From: Mucilaginibacter sp. dw_454
GTDB lineage: Bacteria; Bacteroidota; Bacteroidia; Sphingobacteriales; Sphingobacteriaceae
DNA length: 64,000 bases
Assembly (NCBI RefSeq): GCF_018449775.1
Contig: NZ_JAAVVB010000001.1
Location: forward strand, 1,302,001-1,366,000
Reading direction: 5' to 3'
Below are positions 9,456 to 17,361 of the stretch, in pieces. The notes beneath the pieces were generated by a model, which saw nothing but the letters and a program-made list of their open reading frames with translations, was not told the DNA's origin and searched no databases. Positions within the stretch are counted from its first letter, which is position 1. Every line of letters begins with the position of its first letter. A program made the translations under genes and the position numbers.

Positions 9456-9701
9456 TTATAAATTCTCCCCTTTCGGTCCTTTACCTTTATTTGAGGGATC
9501 TTCATCTTCGGGCTTTTGAACGGTTGGGTCGCCATTATTTTCTGTAGACAGATCAAATGTTGTCGGTTGCTCATCAACATCCTGCTCACTGTGAGACGGT
9601 GTACCTTGTTCCAGATCATTGTCTCCGTCTTTATTGGTTACAGCAGAGTCCGCATTGGTGATCTGCTCGTCTTTTGGGTTTTTAATTTCGGTGGTTTCCA
9701 T
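9456..9701 (-). CDS. Small acidic, low-complexity protein, unknown
   Basis: 81 residues, hydrophilic, with no membrane segment, rich in Asp, Glu, Asn, Thr and Pro, and ending in a Gly/Lys patch. It is likely intrinsically disordered. It occupies the only room between the repeat at 9343-9438 and queG, is read away from queG, and no overlapping gene explains the open frame. Similar short disordered acidic proteins are often annotated as hypothetical in Sphingobacteriaceae. Function unknown; low-complexity composition means a chance frame cannot be excluded. Confidence 0.55.
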   Translation of the reverse strand: METTEIKNPKDEQITNADSAVTNKDGDNDLEQGTPSHSEQDVDEQPTTFDLSTENNGDPTVQKPEDEDPSNKGKGPKGENL

Positions 9702-9762
9702 AACGTAGTGTTTACTTAAATCGACGTTTTATTCTGATGCAATAGCCTGTTTGTATTTGTAT

Positions 9763-9770
9763 TATCTTTG
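9763..9770 (+). promoter_or_regulatory. Bacteroidota -7 promoter box for queG
   Basis: TATCTTTG matches the Bacteroidota consensus TAnnTTTG. It ends only 5 bp before the queG ATG (9776), so the transcript would be leaderless or nearly so. No clear -33 TTTG is seen at the usual distance. Confidence 0.55.
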
Positions 9771-9775
9771 TAGCG

Positions 9776-10714
9776 ATGCAGCAAAGCAAATCGGCATATA
9801 GTAAACTTATCAAAGACGAAGCCAAAAAACTAGGCTTTCTGTTTTGTGGCATCGCAAAAGCAGAATTTCTGGAGGATGAAGCTCCCCGATTGGAGTCATG
9901 GCTCAATAAAAACATGCATGGTAAGATGCGCTACATGGAGAACCATTTCGATAAACGCCTTGACCCTCGCTTACTTGTGGATGGCGCCAAGTCGGTAATC
10001 TCCATGGGATTAAACTACTATACCGAAAATGCACAGCTCGATCCATCTGCACCCAAAATATCCAAATACGCTTACGGGCAGGATTATCATACTGTCATCA
10101 AAGACAAGCTGAAGCAACTATTAGACACTATTAATGAAAAAATAGGCGAAGTTGGCGGCCGGGCATTTGTAGACTCGGCCCCTGTGCTGGATAAAGCCTG
10201 GGCCAAAAAAGCCGGTCTGGGCTGGATAGGTAAAAACAGCAATCTCATTAATCAAAAAACAGGTTCGTTTTTCTTTTTAGCAGAACTGATTGTAGATATT
10301 GAATTAGAATACGACGTTGAACCCACCGCCGACCATTGCGGCACCTGCACCCGCTGTATTGATGCCTGCCCTACAGATGCCATTGTAGGCCCTTACGTGG
10401 TTGATGGCAGCCGATGTATCTCTTATCTTACCATCGAGCTTAAAGATGAGCTACCGCAGGAATTTAAGGGCAAAATGAATAACTGGATGTTTGGCTGTGA
10501 TATCTGCCAGGACGTTTGCCCATGGAACAAATTCTCGGTGATCCACAGCGAGCCGGCATTTAACCCTCACCCGGAACTCCTTGGTCTGAATAATAATGAC
10601 CTTCGGGAAATCACCGAAGACGTTTTCCAAAAAGTGTTTAAAAACTCGGCCGTTAAACGTACCAAGTTTAACGGCCTGAAAAGAAATATCGATTTTCTGA
10701 AAAGGATAGATTGA
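9776..10714 (+). CDS. queG: Epoxyqueuosine reductase QueG
   Basis: 312 residues. Two [4Fe-4S] clusters are indicated by [16 protein letters not shown] (about residues 189-204) and [13 protein letters not shown] (about 242-254). The N-terminal half carries the cobalamin-binding region with the conserved stretch [16 protein letters not shown]. QueG performs the last step of queuosine synthesis, reducing epoxyqueuosine in the tRNA wobble position with a B12 cofactor. It lacks the C-terminal HEAT-like extension of the E. coli enzyme (379 residues); shorter forms are common. Convergent with the nuclease gene, with 7 bp between stops. Confidence 0.95.
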   Translation: MQQSKSAYSKLIKDEAKKLGFLFCGIAKAEFLEDEAPRLESWLNKNMHGKMRYMENHFDKRLDPRLLVDGAKSVISMGLNYYTENAQLDPSAPKISKYAYGQDYHTVIKDKLKQLLDTINEKIGEVGGRAFVDSAPVLDKAWAKKAGLGWIGKNSNLINQKTGSFFFLAELIVDIELEYDVEPTADHCGTCTRCIDACPTDAIVGPYVVDGSRCISYLTIELKDELPQEFKGKMNNWMFGCDICQDVCPWNKFSVIHSEPAFNPHPELLGLNNNDLREITEDVFQKVFKNSAVKRTKFNGLKRNIDFLKRID

Positions 10715-10721
10715 TCGCTTT

Positions 10722-11729
10722 TTATCCTTTCTTGAACTTATCGGCCAATAGTTTTAACATATCTTCATTAACCGGCTTGGCGGGTTCTTCTGGTTTCTTG
10801 AATAACTGTTGCTGATTATTCAGTTTTTGATAAGGCTTTTGTTGCGTCGGTTTAGCTTCTTCGGCTTTTGGTGCAGGTACGGCCGGTTTAGGCTGTGCCG
10901 GTTGTTGTTGACGCTCTGTTTTGCGCTTATCGTTCCAGCGTTTGTAAATACTTTCCAGTTTGCGTTTAGTATACAAAGGGAAATCGCCCTGCATCATCCA
11001 TGAATAATAACTTGGTTCGATGTTAAACACATCCTCGACGCGCTTGCCTTTATGTTTGCCGAAATTAAACACCTCTTCGCCTGCATCATTAAAGGCCATA
11101 CGTCCGGCAAAATCTACCGGGCGATTAAGGTTAGTGAATTTATGTAAACCTTCTACATGGTTAACCACCGGTATGCTGCGGTTTCCCTTTTTATCTTCCC
11201 ACTCTTTATTTTCGTAACGCTCAACCTGTGCTAACAACACCTCCATGGTTGCACGAGTATCTGATTCTGCAGAATGTGCATTAATGATATCTTTCTGGCA
11301 ATAAAACTGGTAAGCCGCCTTTAGTGTGCGCTGCTCCATTTGGTGAAAGATGTTTTGCACATCTACAAACTTACGATCATCCAAATCAAAGTCAACCCCT
11401 ACGCGTAGGAATTCTTCCATCAACATGGGTATATCAAATTTATTGGAATTGAAACCGGCCAAATCACTATTTGCTAAAAACTCAGCCACTAAAGGTGCCA
11501 ACGCTCCAAAGGTGCTTTCATTTTGAATATGCTCATCATATATGCCATGTATCAAAGACGACTCCAAAGGAATAGGCATTTCCGGATTTACGCGCCAAGT
11601 TTTAACCTCTTCGCTCCCATCCGGATGCAATTTGATTATTGATATCTCGACAATACGATCGACACCAATATTTATACCGGTAGCTTCCAGATCAAAGAAA
11701 GCCAATGGGCGCTTTAAGTTTAATTTCAT
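10722..11729 (-). CDS. DnaQ/ExoX-like 3'-5' exonuclease
   Basis: 335 residues. The DEDD nuclease fold shows FFDLEATG (Exo I, two metal-binding acids) near residues 11-18, FNSNKFDIPML (Exo II) near 94-104 and HSAESDTRATMEVL (Exo III, His and Asp) near 151-164. A second domain (FGKHKGKRVEDVF...YYSWMMQGDFP) resembles the C-terminal module found with ExoX-type nucleases. The tail is a Lys/Pro/Gln/Ala-rich, probably disordered linker with a short basic end. It likely trims single-stranded DNA in repair or proofreading; it is not the polymerase epsilon subunit by length. Divergent from the DUF3857 gene. Confidence 0.88.
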   Translation of the reverse strand: MKLNLKRPLAFFDLEATGINIGVDRIVEISIIKLHPDGSEEVKTWRVNPEMPIPLESSLIHGIYDEHIQNESTFGALAPLVAEFLANSDLAGFNSNKFDIPMLMEEFLRVGVDFDLDDRKFVDVQNIFHQMEQRTLKAAYQFYCQKDIINAHSAESDTRATMEVLLAQVERYENKEWEDKKGNRSIPVVNHVEGLHKFTNLNRPVDFAGRMAFNDAGEEVFNFGKHKGKRVEDVFNIEPSYYSWMMQGDFPLYTKRKLESIYKRWNDKRKTERQQQPAQPKPAVPAPKAEEAKPTQQKPYQKLNNQQQLFKKPEEPAKPVNEDMLKLLADKFKKG

Positions 11730-11826
11730 GATTTATTTATCAGCGTAGTTCAGGTTGCAAAAGTCTAAAAAAAACGACAGAATAAATTTATATCTGTAAT
11801 ATTTCTTTCGCTAAAAAAAATTTATC

Positions 11827-11849
11827 TTTCGGTTATTAAACAACCGAAA
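11827..11849 (+). promoter_or_regulatory. Hairpin abutting the start codon of the first DUF3857 gene
   Basis: TTTCGGTT (11827-11834) and AACCGAAA (11842-11849) are perfect inverted arms with a 7 nt loop; the last A is the first base of the ATG at 11849. It could be an operator or a structure limiting start-codon access. No experimental support. Confidence 0.4.
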
Positions 11850-13837
11850 TGACCAACATCACCAAAAGGCTATTGCTACTACTACTCTTTACTACCTTGT
11901 TTTTAAATATAACTCATGCTCAAGATTTTACCTATAACAATGTCTCTCTGGCAGAATTGAATATGCCTGCCTATGCCAGAGATTCGTCTGCACATGCTGT
12001 TGTATTAAATGAGCATGGCGACGCTGCACTGGTTTTTGTGAATAATAGCAATGTGCGGTTGGTATATACCTATCATATCAAAATAAAGCTTTTTGATAAC
12101 GAGGGTTTTGATAAGGGTAACGTACAAGTGCCTCTGTACATTGGTAAAAGTGAAGAAGAAGATATTACTGATATACAAGGTGTAACCGTGTACAAAGACG
12201 ACGCCGGCAGAATGCAGTCTGCAGAACTTACACCTGCACAAATATTCACTATTAAGGAAACAACAAACCATACATTAGTTAAGTTTACTATGCCGGCGCT
12301 TCACAAAGGCTGTGTTATTGAATATAAATACACAGTAACCAGCCCGTATTTTCAGAATTTCCATGAGTGGCTCTTTCAAAGCGATATCCCCAAAATAAAG
12401 TCGGTTTATGAAACCCATATCCCTGGTTTTTGGGCGTTTAGCGCTTTGAAAGTAGGCGCACTCGATTTCGATAAAAAGGAAGGAACTATAGACCAGGAAT
12501 GCATGAACATTTTTGGATCCAAAGCAGATTGCTCTCATTTTGTTTACGGCATGAGCAATATTCCGGCTTTTATTGTGGAAGATTATATGACATCTCCTCG
12601 TAATTTCATAGCAGCTTTACGTTTTGAGTTAAATGAATTTACAGACCCCAGCAACGGAGCGCACAACAAAATTGCCAAAGAATGGAAAGACGTAGACGAT
12701 ATATTAAAACACAACGATTATTTCGGGGGCCAGATAAAGCATAAGGATCTTCTGAAAGAACGAATACTCCCGATAATTCAAGGCGTTACAGACAGTATGG
12801 ACAAAGCGAAAAAAATATACGCCTACATTCAAAAAAGCATAAAATGGAATGAGGCTGACGATTTCGGCACAACAGGCTTGCGAGACGCACTCGAGAAACA
12901 TACCGGCAACTCGGGCGACGTTAACCTGGCGTTGGTATCTGCATTATGGTCGGCGGGTATAAATGCAGAGCCGGTATTGATATCCACCCGGGCGCATGGG
13001 GTCATTAACAAATTTTATCCCGTTATTACTGAGTTTAATTATGTTATAGTAAGGGCAGATATCGGAAACAAAACTTATTTACTAGACGCTACAGACCCGC
13101 TACTATCTTTTGGAATGCTGCCACTGCGTTGTTTAAACGATCAGGGACGGGTAATGCCAATTAATAAGCCTTCTTACTGGATGGAAATAAAAGCGCCAAG
13201 TATTCAAAGTTCTACAACAATTTTGAACTTAACTTTGACAGATAATGGCAAACTAACCGGCACAATTACCCGTTACTCCAGAGGCTACCAGGCTTACATT
13301 ACACGAAAAGCGATCAAAAAATTCAATTCAATTGATGAGTATGTCGAAGATTTGGATAACCGATGGACCAAGATCAAAATAAAAAAAGCAGATGTTACGA
13401 ATGTTGATAGCTTAGATAAGCCCATAAGTGAAGTTTACGAAGTTGAAATAGATGCTTATAAAAGTCTCGATCATCAAAAACTAAGCTTCAACCCGTTTAT
13501 ATTCAACAAGATAACAACCAACCCTTTTAAACTAAAAGAAAGAAGTTATTCTGTTGACTGGGGAATGCCGTCAGAAGACAGAATTATATTAAACCTGCAT
13601 TTACCGGAGGGTTATACCATTGAAAACCCGCCAAAGGATGAACAATTTGCTTTGCCTGCGGCAGGTGGCGCTTTTGCGGTTGATTATACAGAAAGCGATA
13701 ACTCCTTTTCGTTATCTCATGTCACCAAATTTACCAAATCTGTATATGGCTCTTTAGAATATCCGTATTTAAAAGAATTATATAATAAAATGATCCTTTC
13801 AGAAAAAACTGAAATGATATTTAAGAAAAAGATATGA
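11849..13837 (+). CDS. DUF3857/transglutaminase-like protein, catalytic residues apparently lost
   Basis: 662 residues with signal peptide (LLLLLLFTTLFLNITHAQ). N-terminal DUF3857 beta domain, then a transglutaminase-like core (AKKIYAYIQKSIKWNE onward), then a C-terminal DUF-type beta domain. In the core the position that holds the catalytic Cys in the downstream paralogue is Val358 (SGDVNLAL versus YGDCKALV), and the His position is Tyr398 (FNYVIV). This suggests a binding or structural role rather than catalysis. The stop overlaps the next start as ATGA (13834-13837), so the two proteins are translationally coupled and likely act together in the periplasm or outer membrane. Biological role of the family is not established. 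Confidence 0.85.
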   Translation: MTNITKRLLLLLLFTTLFLNITHAQDFTYNNVSLAELNMPAYARDSSAHAVVLNEHGDAALVFVNNSNVRLVYTYHIKIKLFDNEGFDKGNVQVPLYIGKSEEEDITDIQGVTVYKDDAGRMQSAELTPAQIFTIKETTNHTLVKFTMPALHKGCVIEYKYTVTSPYFQNFHEWLFQSDIPKIKSVYETHIPGFWAFSALKVGALDFDKKEGTIDQECMNIFGSKADCSHFVYGMSNIPAFIVEDYMTSPRNFIAALRFELNEFTDPSNGAHNKIAKEWKDVDDILKHNDYFGGQIKHKDLLKERILPIIQGVTDSMDKAKKIYAYIQKSIKWNEADDFGTTGLRDALEKHTGNSGDVNLALVSALWSAGINAEPVLISTRAHGVINKFYPVITEFNYVIVRADIGNKTYLLDATDPLLSFGMLPLRCLNDQGRVMPINKPSYWMEIKAPSIQSSTTILNLTLTDNGKLTGTITRYSRGYQAYITRKAIKKFNSIDEYVEDLDNRWTKIKIKKADVTNVDSLDKPISEVYEVEIDAYKSLDHQKLSFNPFIFNKITTNPFKLKERSYSVDWGMPSEDRIILNLHLPEGYTIENPPKDEQFALPAAGGAFAVDYTESDNSFSLSHVTKFTKSVYGSLEYPYLKELYNKMILSEKTEMIFKKKI

Positions 13838-15744
13838 AACAAGTGTTGTTATTTTTTGCACTGTGTTTGTTTAGTGTTTTTGCCCAGGCACAAGCCAACT
13901 ATGATGTTTCTTTGATACCGAAAGAACTTTTGCCTTATGCAAGCGCTGTGATAAGAGACCAGCAAACTACGGTGGAGATAAAATCTGCCAGCAATGTTAT
14001 CAGGCATGTTAAAGGTGCCATCACGGTATTAAATAAAAATGGCGACGATTTGGTAAATCTGGCCTGGACTACCGATAAAAATGAAAGTCTGCGCGATTTT
14101 AAGGGCGTAATTTACAATAGCTTTGGGGCTGTAACAGGTAAACTAAGCACCAGTAACTTAGAAGACGTAGCTGCAATAGACGATATTTCGTTATATGAGG
14201 ATACCAGGATGAAATATTATCAACCTTCAATTACTGACTATCCCTACACTATTGCCTACGAATATGAGTTGCGTTCAAAACAGTCGCTTAATATTGCGGG
14301 CTGGCAACCAAATGAAGGAAACGGTTTGTCTGTTCAAAAAAGTTCATTCAAACTAATGTGTAATTCTGATTTAAATATTCGGTATAAAGAATTAAACATG
14401 CCTCAAAAAGTACATATTGATGCAGAAAACGGGTTAAAAACGTACATATGGGAAGTAGCTAATTTAAAGGCAATTAGAAAAGAGCCTTTCAGCCCCGATA
14501 AAAACACCTATTTAAGCAGCGTAAATATTGCTGCACAAGACTTTTTTTATAACGGGATAACCGGAAGCTATGCTGATTGGGAAAGTTTAGGCAAATGGAT
14601 CTACGAAAAGCTCTTAACCGGGCGTGAAGAACTACCAGAAACCACCTTGGCACACGTGAAGGCTCTGACTGCTGGTATGACAGATCCAAAAGAAAAAGCC
14701 AAAAAAGTGTACGAGTATATGCAGGGTAAAACTCGTTATGTAAGTATACAAGTCGGTATAGGCGGATATCAACCCATGCTTGCTGCAGATGTAGACCGCC
14801 TAAATTATGGCGATTGTAAAGCATTGGTAAATTATACTCAAGCCATGTTAAAGGCAGCGGGTATAGATTCATGGTACTGCGTTGTTGAAGCAGGCGAACC
14901 CAAAGTGAGCATGATGCCTGATTTTGCCAGCATGAACCAGGGCGATCATATTATTTTATGCCTCCCTTTTAAAAATGACACAACCTGGCTTGAGTGCACT
15001 AGTCAGCAGATCCCTTTCGGATTTTTGAGCAAGTTTACTGACGACCGACTGGTGTTGGCATGCACACCAGAGGGAGGCAAACTACTACACACACCCAAAT
15101 ATCAGGCAGACTTGAATAGTCAGGTCTGTAAAGCAGAGCTTAAGATTGATGAGACCGGAGACCTGGAGGGCACTATGCAAACAGTTTTTGATGGTGAACA
15201 ATACGACAATCGTGTATATATGATTAACAGCTCACCACTTGAACGGTCAAAAGAGATCAAACATCTGTATCCTATCAACGACATGGAAATTGAGAGCTTA
15301 ACTTTCAATGAACATAAATCAATTCAACCCAGTATTATAGAAGATCTTAAATTTTCGGCGCACGAGTATGCAGCGTTAAATAGCAATAGTTTAAGTTTCC
15401 TGGTAAATCCGGCAAACAGGTTTAGAAGCGATTTCCGTGAACTAAGAAATCGCTCGACCCCGGTTTATATTAACGAAGGTTCTGTTGATGAGGATGATAT
15501 TGTTTTTAATTTACCTAAAGGTTATAAGTTTGAAAAAAATCCGCTTGATATTCATTTGAGCAAACCTTTTTGTACTTACGATGCCACTGTTACACTCAAT
15601 AATAATCAGCTTCATTATAAGCGCAAAATAAAAGTCATTGACGGTATTTACAGTAAAGAAACGTATGATGAGTTTGTCGATTTTTTCAGGGAGGTTGCTG
15701 AGTCTGACAACTATAGCGTATCATTAGTTAAAAAAACTAACTAA
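13834..15744 (+). CDS. DUF3857/transglutaminase-like protein, catalytic residues retained
   Basis: 636 residues with signal peptide ending FAQAQ. Same architecture as the preceding gene: DUF3857 domain, transglutaminase-like core, C-terminal beta domain. The core keeps candidate catalytic Cys328 (YGDCKAL) and His372 (GDHIILC), with WLECTSQQIPFGFL downstream as in family members. It starts inside the stop of the upstream paralogue (ATGA overlap). The pair looks like an old duplication in which only the second copy kept the active-site residues. The end overlaps, tail to tail, a 38-codon gene on the other strand. Confidence 0.86.
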   Translation: MKQVLLFFALCLFSVFAQAQANYDVSLIPKELLPYASAVIRDQQTTVEIKSASNVIRHVKGAITVLNKNGDDLVNLAWTTDKNESLRDFKGVIYNSFGAVTGKLSTSNLEDVAAIDDISLYEDTRMKYYQPSITDYPYTIAYEYELRSKQSLNIAGWQPNEGNGLSVQKSSFKLMCNSDLNIRYKELNMPQKVHIDAENGLKTYIWEVANLKAIRKEPFSPDKNTYLSSVNIAAQDFFYNGITGSYADWESLGKWIYEKLLTGREELPETTLAHVKALTAGMTDPKEKAKKVYEYMQGKTRYVSIQVGIGGYQPMLAADVDRLNYGDCKALVNYTQAMLKAAGIDSWYCVVEAGEPKVSMMPDFASMNQGDHIILCLPFKNDTTWLECTSQQIPFGFLSKFTDDRLVLACTPEGGKLLHTPKYQADLNSQVCKAELKIDETGDLEGTMQTVFDGEQYDNRVYMINSSPLERSKEIKHLYPINDMEIESLTFNEHKSIQPSIIEDLKFSAHEYAALNSNSLSFLVNPANRFRSDFRELRNRSTPVYINEGSVDEDDIVFNLPKGYKFEKNPLDIHLSKPFCTYDATVTLNNNQLHYKRKIKVIDGIYSKETYDEFVDFFREVAESDNYSVSLVKKTN

Positions 15745-15853
15745 AGATCCATATCCCTAATATAATGCCCAACACCATAATTACGTAAAGTAAAATTTCG
15801 GTGCCCGCAAATCTTTTGTATTTTGTCCAGAAAGAGTAGTCCTGCTTTGACAT
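15737..15853 (-). CDS. 38-residue single-pass membrane protein, unknown
   Basis: Reading the minus strand from ATG at 15853 gives 38 codons and a TAG at 15737-15739. The product has a polar, basic N-terminus (MSKQDYSFWTKYKRFAGTE) followed by one hydrophobic helix (ILLYVIMVLGIILGIWIF). This layout, positive side first, predicts a small inner-membrane protein with its N-terminus in the cytoplasm. A TAnnTTTG box lies 8 bp upstream of the ATG. It fills an otherwise empty gap and overlaps the DUF3857 gene end by 8 bp. No named family is recognised. Confidence 0.6.
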   Translation of the reverse strand: MSKQDYSFWTKYKRFAGTEILLYVIMVLGIILGIWIFS

Positions 15854-15861
15854 ATTGGGTA

Positions 15862-15869
15862 CAAAATTA
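15862..15869 (-). promoter_or_regulatory. -7 promoter box for the 38-residue protein
   Basis: Minus-strand TAATTTTG matches TAnnTTTG and ends 8 bp before the ATG at 15853, implying a leaderless or very short-leader transcript. Confidence 0.45.
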
Positions 15870-15887
15870 TCATTTTATATTTAGCTT

Positions 15888-16709
15888 ATGCACATAAACG
15901 AGGAAGAAGAAATAAAGAAAGAATTTCAATTGGAGAGGGTCATCTTGTTTACCGATGCCGTATTTGCTATTATCCTTACTATTATGGTGTTGGATATCAA
16001 GTTGCCTGAAGGTTTAAAGAATGCTGATCTACGCAGCTCATATTATGCTTTTAAACAGATCGCTATACGCTTGATTGCTTATTTCATTACTTTTATGCTG
16101 GTAGGTCGGTTTTGGATGGCGCATTTAAAGCTCTTCCGCTATTTAAAAGATTATGACCGCAATTTATTGGTACTCAATCTTGCTTTTCTTTTTTCAATAA
16201 CCTTATTCCCTTTTGCTATCTCAACATGGCTTAGCGAGTTTACCTTGGGTCAATTTAAAGATTTCACATCGCTTCCTGTGCAAAGCGCATGGGGGTTTGA
16301 GCTCTATATAGCTGTGTTTTTATTAACAGTATTTATACACTCACTAATAGCCTGGTATCTGCTGCGTAATCGCGAGCAGTTGTGCGTACACACTTCTAAT
16401 CTCGAAAATGAACTGGAATGGAAGGTAACCCAAATAAGCCTATTTCTGGCTCCTGCTTTTTTAGTGGTTTTGGGCTTTCTTAATTTCTTTAAACTACCTT
16501 TTATAACACCAATGATTGTGGGTGGGATATTTGGTTTTATTATGGATAAGTTAAAGCAACATTACTATCCCCAAAGCAGCAACCGCGGCCTTGTTATGTC
16601 TCATCTGTATAATTACGCCAAAAATAACAGGTTTAAAATACCAACAACCAGAAATACTATTAAAAAGCGCAAAGAAGCAGAGGCCAGGAAAAAAGAAGAG
16701 TCTGATTAA
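15888..16709 (+). CDS. TMEM175-family (DUF1211) potassium channel-like protein
   Basis: 273 residues. The signature RVILFTDAVFAIILTIMVLDIKLPE near residues 17-41 is the TMEM175/DUF1211 first helix; the family's FSD triad appears as FTD. About six hydrophobic segments follow. Prokaryotic members form tetrameric K+-selective leak channels in the cytoplasmic membrane. The N-terminus is acidic (NEEEEIKKE), the C-terminal tail is strongly basic and cytoplasmic. Convergent with the NlpC/P60 gene, overlapping it by 4 bp. Channel function is family-based; ion selectivity is not shown here. Confidence 0.85.
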   Translation: MHINEEEEIKKEFQLERVILFTDAVFAIILTIMVLDIKLPEGLKNADLRSSYYAFKQIAIRLIAYFITFMLVGRFWMAHLKLFRYLKDYDRNLLVLNLAFLFSITLFPFAISTWLSEFTLGQFKDFTSLPVQSAWGFELYIAVFLLTVFIHSLIAWYLLRNREQLCVHTSNLENELEWKVTQISLFLAPAFLVVLGFLNFFKLPFITPMIVGGIFGFIMDKLKQHYYPQSSNRGLVMSHLYNYAKNNRFKIPTTRNTIKKRKEAEARKKEESD

Positions 16710-17284
16710 TCAACCTTTTGAGCAGACACTTGGTTTAATGAATCAACATTAATAGACCCTGCGCGCGAGAAATATTTGTACATAGCTCCATGCAAAGGCA
16801 CCACAATCACTCCTTTGGTTGAACTGGCATGAACCATGTAACCATTCTGCAAATATACGCCTACATGGCTAAACTGTTTACCGTCGAAATCAAAAAACAC
16901 CAGATCACCCTCTTTTAAGTCCTCTTCATATTTGCGTTTGATTATTGCCACCTGCTGCCAGGTAATGCGGGGCAAAGTAATGCCATACACCTCTTTTTCA
17001 AGCAATAAAGCCAGGCCCGAACAATCAACACCGTCCTTATCAAGTCCGCCAAATTTATAAGGAACGCCGGCCCATAGTTCGACGAAATTGTAAAGGCGAC
17101 CATTGGTGATATCATCTTTCTTTACCCCCATCAATTGAGAGTACTTATCGGCTATGCTTGCTTGAGGTTGGACGATCTCCCCGGGTTCACCTTTCAATAC
17201 CGCTTTTTTGGCATGGCACGCTGAAAGCACCAGGCTGCTGATGATCAGAATAAAACTATGTTTTAGGTAGCCGTTTGCATTCAT
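16706..17284 (-). CDS. NlpC/P60 cell-wall hydrolase lipoprotein
   Basis: 192 residues. The N-terminus has a type II signal peptide with lipobox LSAC (Cys at about residue 22), so it should be lipid anchored. The C40 peptidase domain shows the catalytic Cys in GVDCSGLALL, the His in FSHVGVYLQNG and the downstream HASSTKGV strand. Members cleave the gamma-D-Glu-diaminopimelate bond in peptidoglycan stems (or related bonds). It has no SH3 domain, unlike the second NlpC/P60 gene at 58058. Convergent with the channel gene and separated by 77 bp from mutS upstream of it on the same strand. Confidence 0.92.
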   Translation of the reverse strand: MNANGYLKHSFILIISSLVLSACHAKKAVLKGEPGEIVQPQASIADKYSQLMGVKKDDITNGRLYNFVELWAGVPYKFGGLDKDGVDCSGLALLLEKEVYGITLPRITWQQVAIIKRKYEEDLKEGDLVFFDFDGKQFSHVGVYLQNGYMVHASSTKGVIVVPLHGAMYKYFSRAGSINVDSLNQVSAQKVD

Positions 17285-17361
17285 ACCGTAAATTTAAACG
17301 GCATAAGGCCATGCTGATTGTGCATATTGTTAACATATCCACATTTGGACGCACGAAACGA

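Noticed and set aside
14489..14872. 127-codon minus-strand frame inside the second DUF3857 gene
   Set aside because: Opposite to a well-supported gene; Leu/Arg/Tyr-rich shadow without domain or promoter.
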